Below, one piece after another: positions 42,691 to 61,816 of a DNA stretch of 64,000 nucleotides. Origin of the DNA: Styela clava. Taxonomy: Eukaryota > Chordata > Ascidiacea > Stolidobranchia > Styelidae. Position 1 is the first letter of the stretch; every line of letters begins with the position of its first letter. The stretch spans positions 20,274,001-20,338,000 of the forward strand of contig NC_135251.1 of assembly GCF_964204865.1 (NCBI RefSeq), in the 5' to 3' direction. The notes beneath the pieces were generated by a model. That model was not told where the DNA came from. It did no database searches and saw only the letters and a list, made by a program, of their open reading frames with translations. Both the position numbers and the translations under genes were made by a program.

Positions 42691-44118
42691 CAGGTATGCC
42701 CAACCTTTGCAGTCTCTTGGGCCACTTTTACATTGGGAAATTCTTAATTTTAAATACCGGCCATATTCACATAAAATCAATCATGTCAATATTAAATTAT
42801 CACTGGATTCTGAGTAAAGCTGGTAAGAATATCTGGTAAGACATGGCCTGGACACTTCACTTCACTCGCGCGTCGCTGAATCAAACGCTGGACAACGCAC
42901 CTGCGAATTTTTATGAGCACACGAGAATCTGGACACATTTTGCGCTAACAGACAAAGACGCCAAAATTCTGTGTAATATTTGCGTTTTGGTGTTCTTTAT
43001 TTACTTATTTCCAGTGGATATGATATTCAATGTTTAATCGATCGTATCTTATGTCAATGTCGCGTGATTTTCAACAACCTCCTCACTAAAGGTAACGTTT
43101 GTCAGATTTCCGAACGGATAAAATAATTCAAAACAAACAAAAAAAATAAACTTCAATGTCGCAAGCTTTAACATACAGTATACATGCGTGATAGGGAGAA
43201 CCGTTATTTGGATGTAGATCTCCGGAACAACCGCATGAAAATTAGCTCACGAGCCTACTAAAAAAGCAATTCGATCAAGTGCAGCCCTTCGGCAAAACGA
43301 GTGGGTTGCGATAATGAGTATATGGTTATATCGGCGGTAATCTACTGATATGAACGATAAGACACCCTAACCTAGCCTATGTTATTTGTAGGAGTCCTCT
43401 GATGCAAAGACGCCACAACTAATCTGTTATGATGCCATAATATGGATTCCGAGGTCATGTATTGACATTTTTCTCATAAAATGAAGTCATTGTTACGGTT
43501 AATACTGTTCGGTTAATTTATGCTCAGCATAGTTTGTTTTTTAAGGTTGAAGTGAGTTTTTCAAGGTTATACAAACTCATTTATTCGATCGCAATTCAAT
43601 TTTCGCACCGTGGTTTCATCGCAGCAGGGTCGTTATCGTAATGGCTTATTATCAATTGCGTCTTACTGCGCCAACCACTGAACTACAGCTTGAGAAGGTG
43701 TGCATGAGCCTTTATCGATATTTGTGGCGTTTTGAAAGATTATTGCAAATAAGAAACGCTTGGCAAGTTTTTACATCCATTTTACTTCAACCTATTTATA
43801 ACAAAAAAATCAAATAGTACAGCCATTTGAACAAAAAAAAAACTCGATTTAAAACAATTGTTTTAAAACTCTTTGAACAAATCCCTAAATGTCGATGTCC
43901 ACCAGGGCGCAAGACTTGATACATGCGTAATAAAAAGAACCGACATTTGGATGTAGACGGCCGGAACAATCACACCAAAATCACGATACATACTTTAGCC
44001 TATATAATATACTAAAAATTCCAAAAAGTCTGCTTACAAATTTATTAAAACCGCGGGCCGTCGTAAACATTCTGGCGGGCCTCATGCGATGATGCGTCCC
44101 GCGGATTGGGCAGCATTG
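42691..44118. mobile_element. 1428-bp non-autonomous hAT element with perfect target duplication
   Basis: Left end CAGGTATGCCCAACC; right end on the other strand CAATGCTGCCCAATCC. CTGTAAAG is duplicated exactly at 42683-42690 and 44119-44126. Subterminal TCTTGGGCCAC on the left and GCGGGCCGTCG / CGGGCCTCATG on the right are hAT-like. No transposase frame was seen. The right-hand octamer abuts the left end of another hAT at 44127. Confidence 0.85.
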
Positions 44119-44126
44119 CTGTAAAG

Positions 44127-44300
44127 CAGGGGTCGCCAGCACGTCGATCGCCACGTCTCGAGTAGGTGATCGCGTCTGATGTTGGTGAATTTAATAAAAT
44201 ACTCGAAAAAATTACTTTGAACCAGTTTCATGCAGCGCCCGTTGTGTTTTTAAAGTTTTAAAATAAGACGAATACAGTTAATACTGTACATATGCAAAAT
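44127..44300 (+). mobile_element. hAT element, left end
   Basis: CAGGGGTCGCCAGCACGTCG followed by ATCGCCACG and GTAGGTGATCGCG is a well-known type of hAT terminus. A right end was not found within the window, so the length is uncertain. Confidence 0.6.
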
Positions 44301-46523
44301 ACGATGTACACATATCGTATTCGATAGAGCGTATTATTACGTAACAAATGCAAGTTTCACCGCTGCCAAGGTCTAAAATTGAACATGCCGAATATCGTGT
44401 GCTGTGACTGAAGAACGATCCTACAATAACCTCTGCAGTATGCGAAAGTTATTGTCTCGCTCCAAGAGTAGTATGATAAATTTTATTCGCAACGGTAGCA
44501 GTGGCATGAGTATGCCCAATTTTTTTCTAATTCCAAACGAGCAAAGATCGGATAAATATATGATGAAACGCAATTGCAATTCAAACCATTCGAATATCTT
44601 TTCATATAACGTACCTAGGGGCTATGGTCATGTGGTTGCTTGCGCGTTGTGGTTTCGCCGTCTATCCCAATTTGATTTTGTCAACAGAAGCAAAATAACA
44701 AAGCCCTAACATGATATATAGCATATAGCATAGCAGATACGTTCTAACTTGCAACCAGATCCTCGAAACAGTCGACCGTTTGGCGTAATTTAACAAGTTT
44801 TATACTCTCCACCGGATTGCATCTTTTGAAAAGAGGAGCGAAAACGTGAATGCTCAAACCATGATTCTAAATTATTAACTTTGTAGAACATATCACACAC
44901 GCCACTAAAGATGATGTACTCTTTAAAAATTCCACAATATGACAACTCATTTATCTGGAAAATAGTGACAAGGAACGATTGTGAATTCAAACAACAACCG
45001 TTCGTAAGCATATATTTTACAGCACAATCCTTTTTGAAACCTGAACAAAGTCCACGAATGAGTCTGGAGATTGCCGTTCATGAACACGTTAAATTTAGTA
45101 CACGCTTCATATCAATAACTTCTATCCTTTCCCATACGCTGTATCTTTCCGAAGCTCATCGTTACAACAAAGGTATTTCTACGTCCATTTTCGCAGAAAA
45201 TACATCATGATATGTCATATTCATGGATAAAATAACTCCGCTAAGCGCTTGATGATATTTGGGACTTATCTCTTTAGTAGTTTGATTATACTTCGCAATA
45301 TAATTGAAACTGCGTATGATACAAATTTAATATTAATCCAATGCAATAAGATTAATTAACGAATTATTCGATATGTTATCAGGCTTCTTGATATTATTGG
45401 TATGAGAAAAATAACGAGCGTCACGCAGTCTTATATTGCATAAATATTTGTGGTATTTTCTCAGCCACTTTCCGACCTGATTGGAAATGGCAAATTCAAC
45501 GAGGACTCGGAATAATTTTGGTATATTTACCGGTCGATTGCTTGCGTATTCCTATAGATTAAATTACTATTATACATATACATCAGCCCATGATATACAG
45601 TTGAAAGGATTATTGCGAGTACCAAATTAGAATTAAGTCGACTGTATACATATATATATATATATACCAATAAATGACTACTTTTTTTTTAAATTGTTTA
45701 AAATGGAAAATGAAATATATATGTATTTTTGTCTTCTGGGCAAAGATCGTAGACTGCCCAAATACACCATAACATGACATTGTTACGAAAAAATGAAGTG
45801 ATTTTATGTTATCTGCACTTGTTTTCACTATGAAATGGAACGCTAGCTTATTATCTTGGGTGATTAGAAAAGATTCAGCTTCGAAAGAATAGAGATCGAA
45901 AAAATACATCGCTATAACGGCAGTATCTGCGTCGACAAACAAAAGCGTGCATATCCTGAATGTTGGTCTGTAGAGCAATATGACCATTTCAAAACGATGT
46001 ATAGCTTTCTTTATTGTGCCGGTTTGGTTGTTCTTCGTATGAGAAAGCATCAACTTGAGAGTTCTTTAACAAAAATCTATTTACATTCCTCCCGAATGGC
46101 AAAAATGTACCATACCTTCAGAAAACGATAAAATGAAGCAGAAAGTTTCAACAATGTTAAACGGGAGGATATTGAAATAACTGAAAAAAAACGTTGTGTA
46201 CAGCTTGGTTAAAAGGAACAGGCCGTTGTCTGACATGCCAAATGAAAAATGGCATTGAGTTGGGAAAGTGTTTACATTCCCGATTCACATATAGCTGAGT
46301 TTATATCCACGGGGGATAAAACTTTTTTAAAAATATCATTGACCGTGTATACGAAATTTGTATTATAAGAAACGAAGCCTTCAATGTTGCCAGCAAAAGT
46401 GTTCTTATAATTTACACAAGGGGGAAGTCAATGAAAACTCATCTTTTATATTTTCCGTATTGTGGAAAGTGTTAGTACAACCGCTGAAAGTATACAAACT
46501 ATCCTACTCAAAACAATGGCTTT
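44301..46523. other. No supported gene
   Basis: Open frames of about 100-147 codons occur on both strands (44404-44709 +, 44911-45210 +, 45610-46053 -). None shows a domain, and several overlap on opposite strands. AT-dinucleotide runs lie near 45648-45665. Confidence 0.45.
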
Positions 46524-47206
46524 ACATTCCTGGGAGAACTATGTGTTCATATCGGCGACATATGTATAGGACAGCTATTAAGGATTGAATTCGGGATTTT
46601 ATTCCGATTTTGTTTTTAGCGCCGGCTTTAATCTTTCTTCTCTCCGTTTGTAAATTACCTGTCCCAATTTTAAGCTAACAATATTACATTTTCTGATGCC
46701 GGAAAGCGGATATATATCTGTGAAAACCTGAGTTGACCTTCTGATGATTTTATTTTTCTATTGCGCCCGTTTTATTTTCGTAGTAAATAGAGAATAAAAA
46801 CCGGCAAAGTCATTGCGTAAATCCTGAATGTTATTTAGAATTCGAAGAATGATCAATAAATCGACAATAATGGCAGTTCTACTAGTCAAATAATAATTCC
46901 TTGGGAAAAAATTTGCACAATAATGCATTAACTTGTTTGACATTTTCAACTTTACGAAGTGGTGTTGGTGCGCTTTATGCAAAACTAGAAATTGAAACAA
47001 TACCCAAATACGACTTCTCAAATTTGTCTTTTCTGTTTGTTAGCAAGAGCCGAGGGGTAACTCTCGCGAAACTCAAGGGATCGAATTAGTGACACGCGAG
47101 TTCTGTGACCAAGCAAAGCGGCATAGATACTGGATATATGAGTAGTAAACTGACATGCTAATAATTGAGAGTATGGCATCGAAAAATTATTATTGTGATC
47201 CATGTT
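46524..47206 (+). repeat. Direct duplication, unit 1 (683 bp)
   Basis: Matches 47820-48502 at a fixed offset of 1296 bases with only scattered changes. Short frames on both strands differ mostly by amino-acid-changing substitutions between the copies, so I do not call a gene. It contains the pair GTGACACGCGAGTTCTGTGA and TTACATTTTCTGATGCCGGA. Confidence 0.9.
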
Positions 47207-47603
47207 TTGTTTCGTTTTTATTATTACTATCTTGGCATCTCTGGTACTACTTCGTTTTGGTCTTCGTGTCCGTATACTTGAGCATCGCTCTACTTAAATT
47301 GAATATTATTACTGCTAGAAACATTGGAAGTTATTTTTGACTTAATTCAACATTTGAATTAAATTGCCATAAATATAAGTAAAAATAACATGATCTCTTT
47401 CAACGAAATAGTGAGTATATTTGTCAGCTTACGTCAGATCACGGTATAACTTCTTCAGACAATACAAGATATATATAACTATAAATATACCTGTGATTTT
47501 ACGCAGACATGTTTCTTCATATTTTAATGTAGCTTTTCGGCTCTATATCTTACTACAAACAAAAATTCTCGTCGGCGGAAATATAAAATTGTAAATATAA
47601 TAC

Positions 47604-47660
47604 AGGGTGTCCATAAAGTCCCTTCACAATTTCAATTTTGTTATGAAATCAATTCTCAAT
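47604..47660 (+). mobile_element. Mariner-type terminus
   Basis: TACAGGGTGTCCATAAAGTC resembles a Tc1/mariner end next to a TA. No partner end was found before the second duplication unit starts at 47820. Confidence 0.35.
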
Positions 47661-47819
47661 ATATATATATATATATGTTAACCAGTTTTTGATGTTTATT
47701 AATCAGTAATTGTTTCAAGTATTCTAACTTCATTTAATGCATCTGTGCGGGCCAAAACAACATATTGTATCGATAAATTCATTTTGTAATTTTAACTGCG
47801 AACGTCGAAGTTTGGCCTC

Positions 47820-48502
47820 ACATTCCTTGGAGAACTATGCGTTCATATCGGCGACATAACATATGTAAAATACAGATATTAAAAGGAGTGAATTCTTGAT
47901 TTTATTCTGATTTTGTCTTTAGCGCCGGCTTTTATCCCTCCGTTTGTAAATTACCTGTGCGAATTTTAAGCTAACAATATTACATTTTCTGACGCCGGAA
48001 AGCGGATATATATCTGTGAAAACCTGAGTTGACCTTCTGATGATTTTATTTTTCTATTGCGCCCGTTTTATTTTCGTAGTAAATAGAGAATAAAAACCGG
48101 CAAAGTCATTGCGTAAATCCTAAGTGTTATTTTGAATTTGAAGAATGATCAATAAATCGACAATAATGGCAATTCTACTAGTCAAATAATAATTCCTTGG
48201 GAAAACATTTGCACAATAATGTATTAACTTGTTTGACATTTTCAACTTTACGAAGCGGTGTTGGTGCGCTTTATGCAAAACTAGAAATTGGAACAATACC
48301 CAAATACGACTGCTCAAATTTGTCTTCTCTGTATGTTATTAAGAGCCGAGGGGTAATTCTCGCGAAATTCATGGGAACGAATTAGTGACACGCGAGTTCT
48401 GTGACCAAGCAAAGCGGCATGGATACTGGATATATGAGTAATAAATTAACATGCTAATAATTGAGAGAATGGCATCGAAAAATTATTGTTGTGATCCATG
48501 TT
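47820..48502 (+). repeat. Direct duplication, unit 2 (683 bp)
   Basis: Counterpart of 46524-47206. Similarity ends within three bases of a run of 19 C residues (48505-48523), which marks the breakpoint on this side. Confidence 0.9.
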
Positions 48503-48699
48503 CTCCCCCCCCCCCCCCCCCCCAAAAAAAATTATGTAAAGTATCCGTTCTTGGGTTCGATGTCGATTGTCTTGCGCGCGCACACACGCTTAGTTTACTC
48601 TCATCTTCTTTTCAAGTTTTAAAATAAAATGCGCGCCTGTAAGTCGATATGCTATCTTCCAACTGTCTATTGGAATCATTTGAAATAAATACAAAAATG

Positions 48700-48766
48700 A
48701 AATATCTTCGCGGCACAACAATAATCATTCCGCGGCACATTGCCTATATGATTGGGAACCACTGCT
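48700..48766 (-). mobile_element. hAT element, one end only
   Basis: Read on the minus strand it starts CAGTGGTTCCCAATC and goes on to GTGCCGCGGAATG..GTGCCGCG, a common hAT terminus. The other end was not found. Confidence 0.5.
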
Positions 48767-55351
<6,585 letters not shown>

Positions 55352-57250
55352 ATTGCAACAGACAAGCGTATGGAAATTGCCCATGATATTCAGACTTATC
55401 ATATGAGGCCAGAAACCATGTTTTCAATGTGAAAGTTCAACAAACTCACAAAGCTGGTTAGTGATATAATTAATATGATGCGATATCAACAGAAAATCCT
55501 ACAAGTTTTTCTGAGCAATGGATAGCGCAGGTGCTAGATGTGGGAGCTAGTAGCAGTATTTTTTCTCCCTTACAAGGGTACAAGGATTGTAGAATAAAAG
55601 TTGTCGAAAACGAAAAACATAATAGTTTAATGCCATATAATAGTGTATGGTATCTGTATCTTACAACGATGCGTAATGCCGCTTTCTTTTTCCTATAGTC
55701 TTAAACTAGTCTTGTTCAAGAATATGAAAAATGCTCTATGCATGCATCGCAGTGAAAATACTAAGACCAGTATCAACCCTAACCCCAAGATTCTGAAAGT
55801 AAATGCGATTCTAATAAAAGAAATATAATGTTTATTTCTTGCAAGGTAATCCCCTAATTAGTTAGATAGTCTCATTTATAGTTAACAAATTTGAAATTTA
55901 CATTTTCAAATGCACACAAAGAACAAATGGTACATTACAGTGTAGAGGGGTGGTGGCGGCTTAAAAATGAATTTCATTCTGATTCAGATGTAAATTTTGG
56001 TATTTAGTATTATGTATTTTTCGTTATAAAATCTTTGTTACTCTCCTTCAATGTTTATTATCAAACAAATCACAAGGTGTTGAATAAAATCTACCACAGT
56101 TGTGCCACAATATTGGTTTAGATTTCTTTGATTCTGGAATGTTATAAGACTTGACTCAAGTAATCATGTTGGTACAACTTTTCTTGTTAAAACAGATTGT
56201 TCAAGCTTAGTTCTCAAAAAGAACAAAATTGAATTAAAATTTACTGGGTTCAATATCAATTTCTGACTACAGTGCAGATGATTTTGCGGTACTCTCGTAG
56301 TATATGTACCAGGTTAGGGACTATAATTTTATTCCGATTTTCCTCAAGCTTTTTTGTTTAACTAAGAATATACGAGTTTGGGGTGTCTGTGTTAGCCAAG
56401 TGAATATACCCCCCGCCCATCGGTTCCAGTCCTTTTATACAACTTGATGTAAAGTAGGCGAACAAAATCAGTTACCTCCATATTGGTACACACACTTCTA
56501 GAAGCCCTGGTTTTGCTGCCATATTTTCTTCATTTTTATTATATCTTGCCAAAGTTTGTGACAGCCCATCTACTTTTAGATTATTGGAATTTGCTTGTCC
56601 TTTTCAATAATATTTGTCTTGTATTCTAAGTTCCAGAAGATCATTGTGATAATGTATTAATGGTTATGGATCTTGAATAAATTTTTTATGTCAAAAAAAA
56701 TTATCAGACTGGATATAATCAACAAATTAATTTATATCCTACAAGTCAACATACCAAAGAATAGGTTAGTTTGATTTTGAAGAAGAAACACATGATGAAT
56801 TTGGTGGGTGTATTGACCTAGTAGGTAAAGCATTAGACGCAACGACAATGGCATTGCAGGTAAAAATGACCACCACCTCCCAAAGTTGTAATAAATTGGT
56901 AAGCAATGTCTCCACAGTGTTTCAGAACTATATTGGCACCATTACCTAGCAGAACCTCGTTCTTAGCGAAATACATCTAAAAAATTGTAAAATCTGTGCT
57001 TGCAGAAAACTGCGAATTTACTAAGTAGACGATTTACAATCTCTATTTTCAATCTCTGATTTTGTTTATAAGTGACTATGTTCCTTGTTAAATGAAAGAG
57101 AACATTTTGAATGCTTGAGGTAATATTTGTATACTTTTTCGCCAAAGTAAAATTGTTGCAGTGTACCTATTTCATTTTTCAAATAAGATGTAAATTTTCA
57201 GAATAAATGTTATTTTGAGTATCAAATATGTGAGTATTTTGCTTTGTAAG
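55352..57250 (+). other. YY1 3' region
   Basis: Probable 3' untranslated sequence with AATAAA-type signals near 55813, 56085 and 56677. A family Z copy lies at 56368-56505. The true polyadenylation site cannot be read from the sequence. Confidence 0.4.
56368..56505 (+). repeat. Dispersed repeat family Z, copy 3
   Basis: GGGTGTCTGTGTTAGCCAAG through GGCGAACAAAATCAGTTACC to ATATTGGTACACACACTTCT. Same order as the other two copies. It is preceded at 56288-56318 by GGTACTCTCGTAGTATATGT, whose reverse complement lies at 16368-16387. Confidence 0.6.
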
Positions 57251-59061
57251 AAGAAATTACCCCGTCTAGAGTGAGGTTAGATCATGTCTATTAGTCCTAT
57301 TTCTGCTAAGTGAAGTCTTAAGGGGGTGTCAAAAGAACAGTACTGCTTCCCAGCTTAAATTCGAAGAAATGATCAACTTTATTTCACTCTCAAATTGTTC
57401 TGAACTTGACTTTGAGCCAGATAAAATTTACAATCAACTCTGGGTTGCAAAAAATTTCATATCTGACTCCAGTTCTGAAATTATCAAATTATGATAACGA
57501 AAAAGCTTTTATTATGATAAAGAGTGTTCATAACACATCATGGAATAAATGTTATTTGAACTTTATTAAAAGGAAGTTTTGACTTTTTTTTATTCCGGCT
57601 CAGGCAGTCCCGAAAAAATCAATTTTTGATCTAGCAAAAACACGCCGCACTCAACAGCACTGCTCGGATGATGAATCGATATCACCCAGAGTTTGCCTAC
57701 TATTCGAGGCATAAAGCCCTGAAAATTTTGATTTTTGAATGGCAAATATATCAAGGATCTCTGTTTTACTTCTCATTCAACACCATTCGGACTGATATGT
57801 TTAGGCTACATAACACAATGCTTTAAGATGAATTTTTAGCTATTTTTATTAGTTATCTAAAAGTTATCTTCATTAACTTTAAAAAGTTCACAAGCCAGTG
57901 GATAACAAGAAATCAAACATTTCAAAACAAAGCCTGCCAATTCTTAAAACCTGGTATCCATTGACCAACAAGTAACAAGCCACGCTTATAAATATATTAT
58001 TTTAATTCAGAAGCTCTATTCGCTAGCAAAACTACCCAAATGGCATATTATATATATGTATATATTGCAAGCAATAAAGACCATTTTCAACGCAATTATA
58101 GTAAATTGATTACAAAAATATCTGATCGAATAAATACAATAAACATTTGAACCTTTTTTTCATAAAAAATGTTTGACATTGTGAATCAATTTAATAAAGT
58201 TTCGTTCTTAGGTTAAATCTAACAACTTGCTCAATAGTTTAACCTGTCTCTACTGACGGAAGATTTGGCTTAGATGAAATTTTAGATAGATCTAAGTTTA
58301 TGCTTTTATAGATTGAAGACCAGAAAACAGAGAAGTTGAATCATTTAGACCAAAATAATGAAATTATTCTTTAACGTAGCAAATCTTAGCTAAATTTAAC
58401 ACCCATGTATCGAAGAATTTTGGACTAACATAAAAACATAATGTAATAACTAAATCAGGTGACGCAAGATTGTAAAACAGAATTAATTTACCCTCAATGA
58501 AATGGTGACAAATATCCCAGATATGGTCATTTGGGAAATAATAGAGCATATACAGACAGGGTATTCAGAAAAAAAAAAGTCTGAAAAATTTGTTAACTTT
58601 TACAGTATGTCAAATGGTTTGGCAATTATGCTAAACAAAAGTACAAACACTTTGAATATTCTATTCTCAACAGGTTATATGACCAATAAATAGCTAGGTA
58701 CAGAGATAGTTATATTGTGATTTGACTTGCCTCCATATTGGGTTGCCATTTCACATCAGGTTTTTGGACAACACCAATACATTTTTGCAAAAGTTATTTA
58801 ATAAATGCCATTGAAAATACCGCACTCTTTTAGCATACTTAGTTGCAGACCAATCAGTTGTACAGCAAAAAATTCTGATAACATTCTGCAATATCAGTTA
58901 AATTGCATGATTTGTTTACGAGGTGTTTCCATACCTTCAATCAGTATACACATTATGCTCATACAAGACTGTAATCGCCCATGATATGTAAATAATGGGG
59001 TTTTTTTGGTACATCAGGTTCCTGCAATCAGTGAAACAGTAATTTTTTAAAGTAAATCTAG
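57251..59061. other. No gene seen
   Basis: AT-rich DNA with no open frame carrying recognisable content, no paired transposon ends and no clear RNA gene. Confidence 0.45.
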
Positions 59062-59322
59062 ACTCGAATTTGCTTAAAATGGATCAGTAAAATTTCCTTC
59101 GTTGCAAAAAAAAAGTTGGTCGGTAAATTGATTGGAAGGAATGCCAAAGTAAAACCAGAATATTTTACTATTCAGAGCAAAAAACCCAGTGCTGTAGAAT
59201 TTCACGAATACAAAGCAAATATTGATGTCATAGCAGTGGAAGACTTGTCTGTTCGAGGAATGAATTCTGGTACTTGTATGCAAGAATGTACAAATTCACA
59301 AGAATGTACCAATTCACAGTAA
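59062..59322 (+). CDS. Possible terminal exon of an unknown gene
   Basis: The frame is open from 59062 to the TAA at 59322. After a CAAAAAAAAAG run it reads LVGKLIGRNAKVKPEYFTIQ, then SKKPSAVEFHEYKANID, VIAVEDLSVRG, and ends in a short duplicated QECTNSQ motif. Composition is protein-like, whereas neighbouring DNA is poor in long frames. I recognise no family and no upstream exon. It may be chance. Confidence 0.25.
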   Translation, partial: TRICLKWISKISFVAKKKLVGKLIGRNAKVKPEYFTIQSKKPSAVEFHEYKANIDVIAVEDLSVRGMNSGTCMQECTNSQECTNSQ

Positions 59323-61205
59323 TTAAGTAATATGGTTTTGGTTAATATACTAGCATGTTTTTTTTCGGAAATGTCCATCAAATGCTTGGCAGTGTCGACA
59401 AAATAAAATTGGCATACAGAGGAAAATAAGATGTTTCAAAAACCTTATTTATCTCCCTCTAACAAGAGATCACCCGAATTATTTGCAAAAATTTCATAAT
59501 AAGTCCATGCATTGTTTTAGAACCGCAAGTTTCAAGACTTTTATTTCTTGGAGATCACGCAGAAGCGCTGCATATATGTATCGATTTGTGTCAAAAAGTT
59601 TCCGTTTAATGTGTAAATCAACTTGAAGTGTCTTTCAGGTCAGGAATGAAAGATCAATATTGTCTTGAAGTAAAAATCGAAATTTAAAAACATGTGACTG
59701 GACTCTTTTGAAATTGATCAAAGTGTTATATATTTTTGACAAATACACATTATTAAATATCAATATGATAAAGTGTCTGAAAAAATATAAAATCAATTTT
59801 TGGAAAAGGTAAACTGTTGGCAAGGGTAGTTAAGTTAAAAATATAGTTAAAACATAGAAGACTGGCAATGTGAAACAATAAAAAACAAGAAAATTGCAAT
59901 CAGTAATGTAACATTCCTACTACTTTCAAATTATAAATGGAAATATGCCAAATAAGGTTGATAACATAATTGTGATAATGTGACTGAAATTGTATTGTTC
60001 ATATTTCATTCCAAATTTTTTAAATTGGCCTAATTAATTCAATGTAGAAAAAATTTTGAAACAAATAAAAAATTGTTTATCAGACCTGTTCAAGAATTAT
60101 AATTTTAATACCATAAACACCAGCTTGATAGAAAATTCCATTCAGAATAATGAGACAAGCACGATAAATGAAAAGCAAAAAAAAAGCATTGTGAAATATA
60201 ATAATTTGCAAAGACTAGCAATAATATTGTGTTACAATTACATTAAGCATGAAGTGCAAAAAAAATAACACAGTTCATCTAATACTATACCAAGAATATT
60301 TCAATTAAAGTTTAACAGTATAAGAAAATCATTTTCGGTTAATGGATGTTTCCCCAAGCATCGACTTCCTTATTTGATCATTTTCGGTTAATGGATGTTT
60401 CCTCAAGCATTGACTTCCTTATTTATTTCTGTAACAATGACCAATCATCAATACGTTGACAGTGATTTTTTACATTTCAGACTGTGAACACTGGTCTGTT
60501 ATTATGAGTTTATTCATGTCAGTTTAAGTTTTTCTGGGGTCAAAGGTTGCGTAACATTCACTGTTTGTGTAACAAATATGGTATATGCAGTACATAATTA
60601 AAAACACTTAGAAAAAGAATTTTTCTTATAAAAGTTACCATTTTGTATATCATCATTCTGTGTATATTAGAGATGGAATAATTGTGTATAAAAATTGCAA
60701 AGGTAAGTAGGTATAAGGCAGCCAAAGGCAGGAAGTATCAATACATTTTTACAGTACCCAGTGGGATAAGCAATACATTCAGTGCAATATGAACCAGAAT
60801 AAAGTAATAATAGAAGATGCAATTTATTTTTTATATCCCAATAAAACAAATTAAGCTTAAAGCGCAATATAATATACAGTACATACATTTGAAATCACAA
60901 TAATTTTTATTTCACAATATGTAGAATCAATTGACTTGTAAAAAAAAGTCCAAAAAACATGGCCTCAAAAATTAAGAACAAATCGTGAATTTCCTTTTTC
61001 CACATGCCACTTGTGCAATAATAAAGTAAAATTGAAAGTTTTTCAGTGTGGCAGCTGGAAAAAATTATCCCGATTTGGAAAACTATTTGGGGAGTGACAT
61101 ACCATCTCTATCTAATCTCATAGATTGATTTGTTTTTTTTCAACCTGCAAGTTTATATAAAACTTCAACCAAAATCAATGCAATATATACCGACGGCCCA
61201 AAGAA
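59323..61205. other. No supported gene
   Basis: Contains a 49-bp tandem duplication at 60329-60426. Frames such as 60056-60268 are low-complexity Asn/Lys/Ile-rich and not convincing. Confidence 0.45.
60329..60426 (+). repeat. Tandem repeat, two 49-bp units
   Basis: TCATTTTCGGTTAATGGATG followed by TTTCC(C/T)CAAGCAT(C/T)GACTTCC and TTATTTGA/T occurs twice. The CCCCAAGCATCGACTTCCT part also appears inside the hAT element at 27078 (as CCCCGAGCATCGACTTCCT), so this may be hAT debris. Confidence 0.85.
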
Positions 61206-61816
61206 TCAAGGATATCCGTTTTTCTTTTTATAAAAATATTGAGTTGAAACTTGAACAACGGCAAAAGTTGCTGCATTAACAGGAAATGCTCGGATTATTG
61301 TTGAATTGAGACCTCTAAAGAAAGAGAAATATTCAGTTAGGAAGTTTTGAATTAGGTTCTCAAAAGTAGCATAGTACTTCCTTTATGTATATATATATAT
61401 ATATATTTGTAATTTATTTCACTGAATCGAGGAGTTACAGGGTGCCCCAATATAGTAGTACCCTATGTTAAAATACAAAAATAAACATAAATTTTTTTCT
61501 TGATTGATATTCACAAAATAATAGTTTTCGATAGGATACAATATGATCTCAATTTCAAATGTATTGGTAATAAACCTCCCGGCCTCATGGTAAAATTTTC
61601 ATACCTGTATAAAAGTCTTGGTCCCTCTTTTTCGATACCTTTCTTTAAACAATCTATAGTGCCTTTATATTTGGAATTTTCAAAATGATCGGCTTGCAGT
61701 CGTGACTTCAAGACGTCGAACGGATAGGTGATAACCCATGACAAAATACCTGCTATTCCACCAGACAACATCATCTTTAAAATAGTACCAAGCTGATATG
61801 TTTCAGTTTTATCCAC
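61206..61816 (-). CDS. SLC25A29: Mitochondrial carrier (SLC25A29-like), last two exons
   Basis: Minus-strand exons 61816-61605 and 61314-61206 (donor GTATGA, acceptor CTTTAG, phase 2) encode the third repeat of an SLC25 inner-membrane carrier and its C-terminus, about 106 residues. The first exon has SGGIAGILSWVITYPFDVLK with the carrier signature P-x-D-x-x-K, then SRLQAD and KYKGTIDCLKKGIEKEG. The second reads RGLNSTIIRAFPVNAATFAV and ends KKKNGYP. The RAFPVNAATF segment and SRLQAD fit the SLC25A29 (basic amino acid) / SLC25A45-47-48 branch; A29 is the closest by eye. The 5' exons lie beyond the window or were not recognised. The 290-base intron contains a mariner-like terminus (CAGGGTGCCCCAATATAG, 61439) and an (AT)n run. 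Confidence 0.8.

Noticed and set aside
45610..46053. 147-codon minus-strand frame
   Set aside because: The tail is a translated AT microsatellite, no domain is recognisable, and there is no splice or homology support.
46901..48385. Similar 62-codon frames in both units of the direct duplication (ending GSN and GTN)
   Set aside because: Differences between units are mainly amino-acid-changing and the opposite strand is equally open, so the similarity reflects DNA duplication, not protein constraint.
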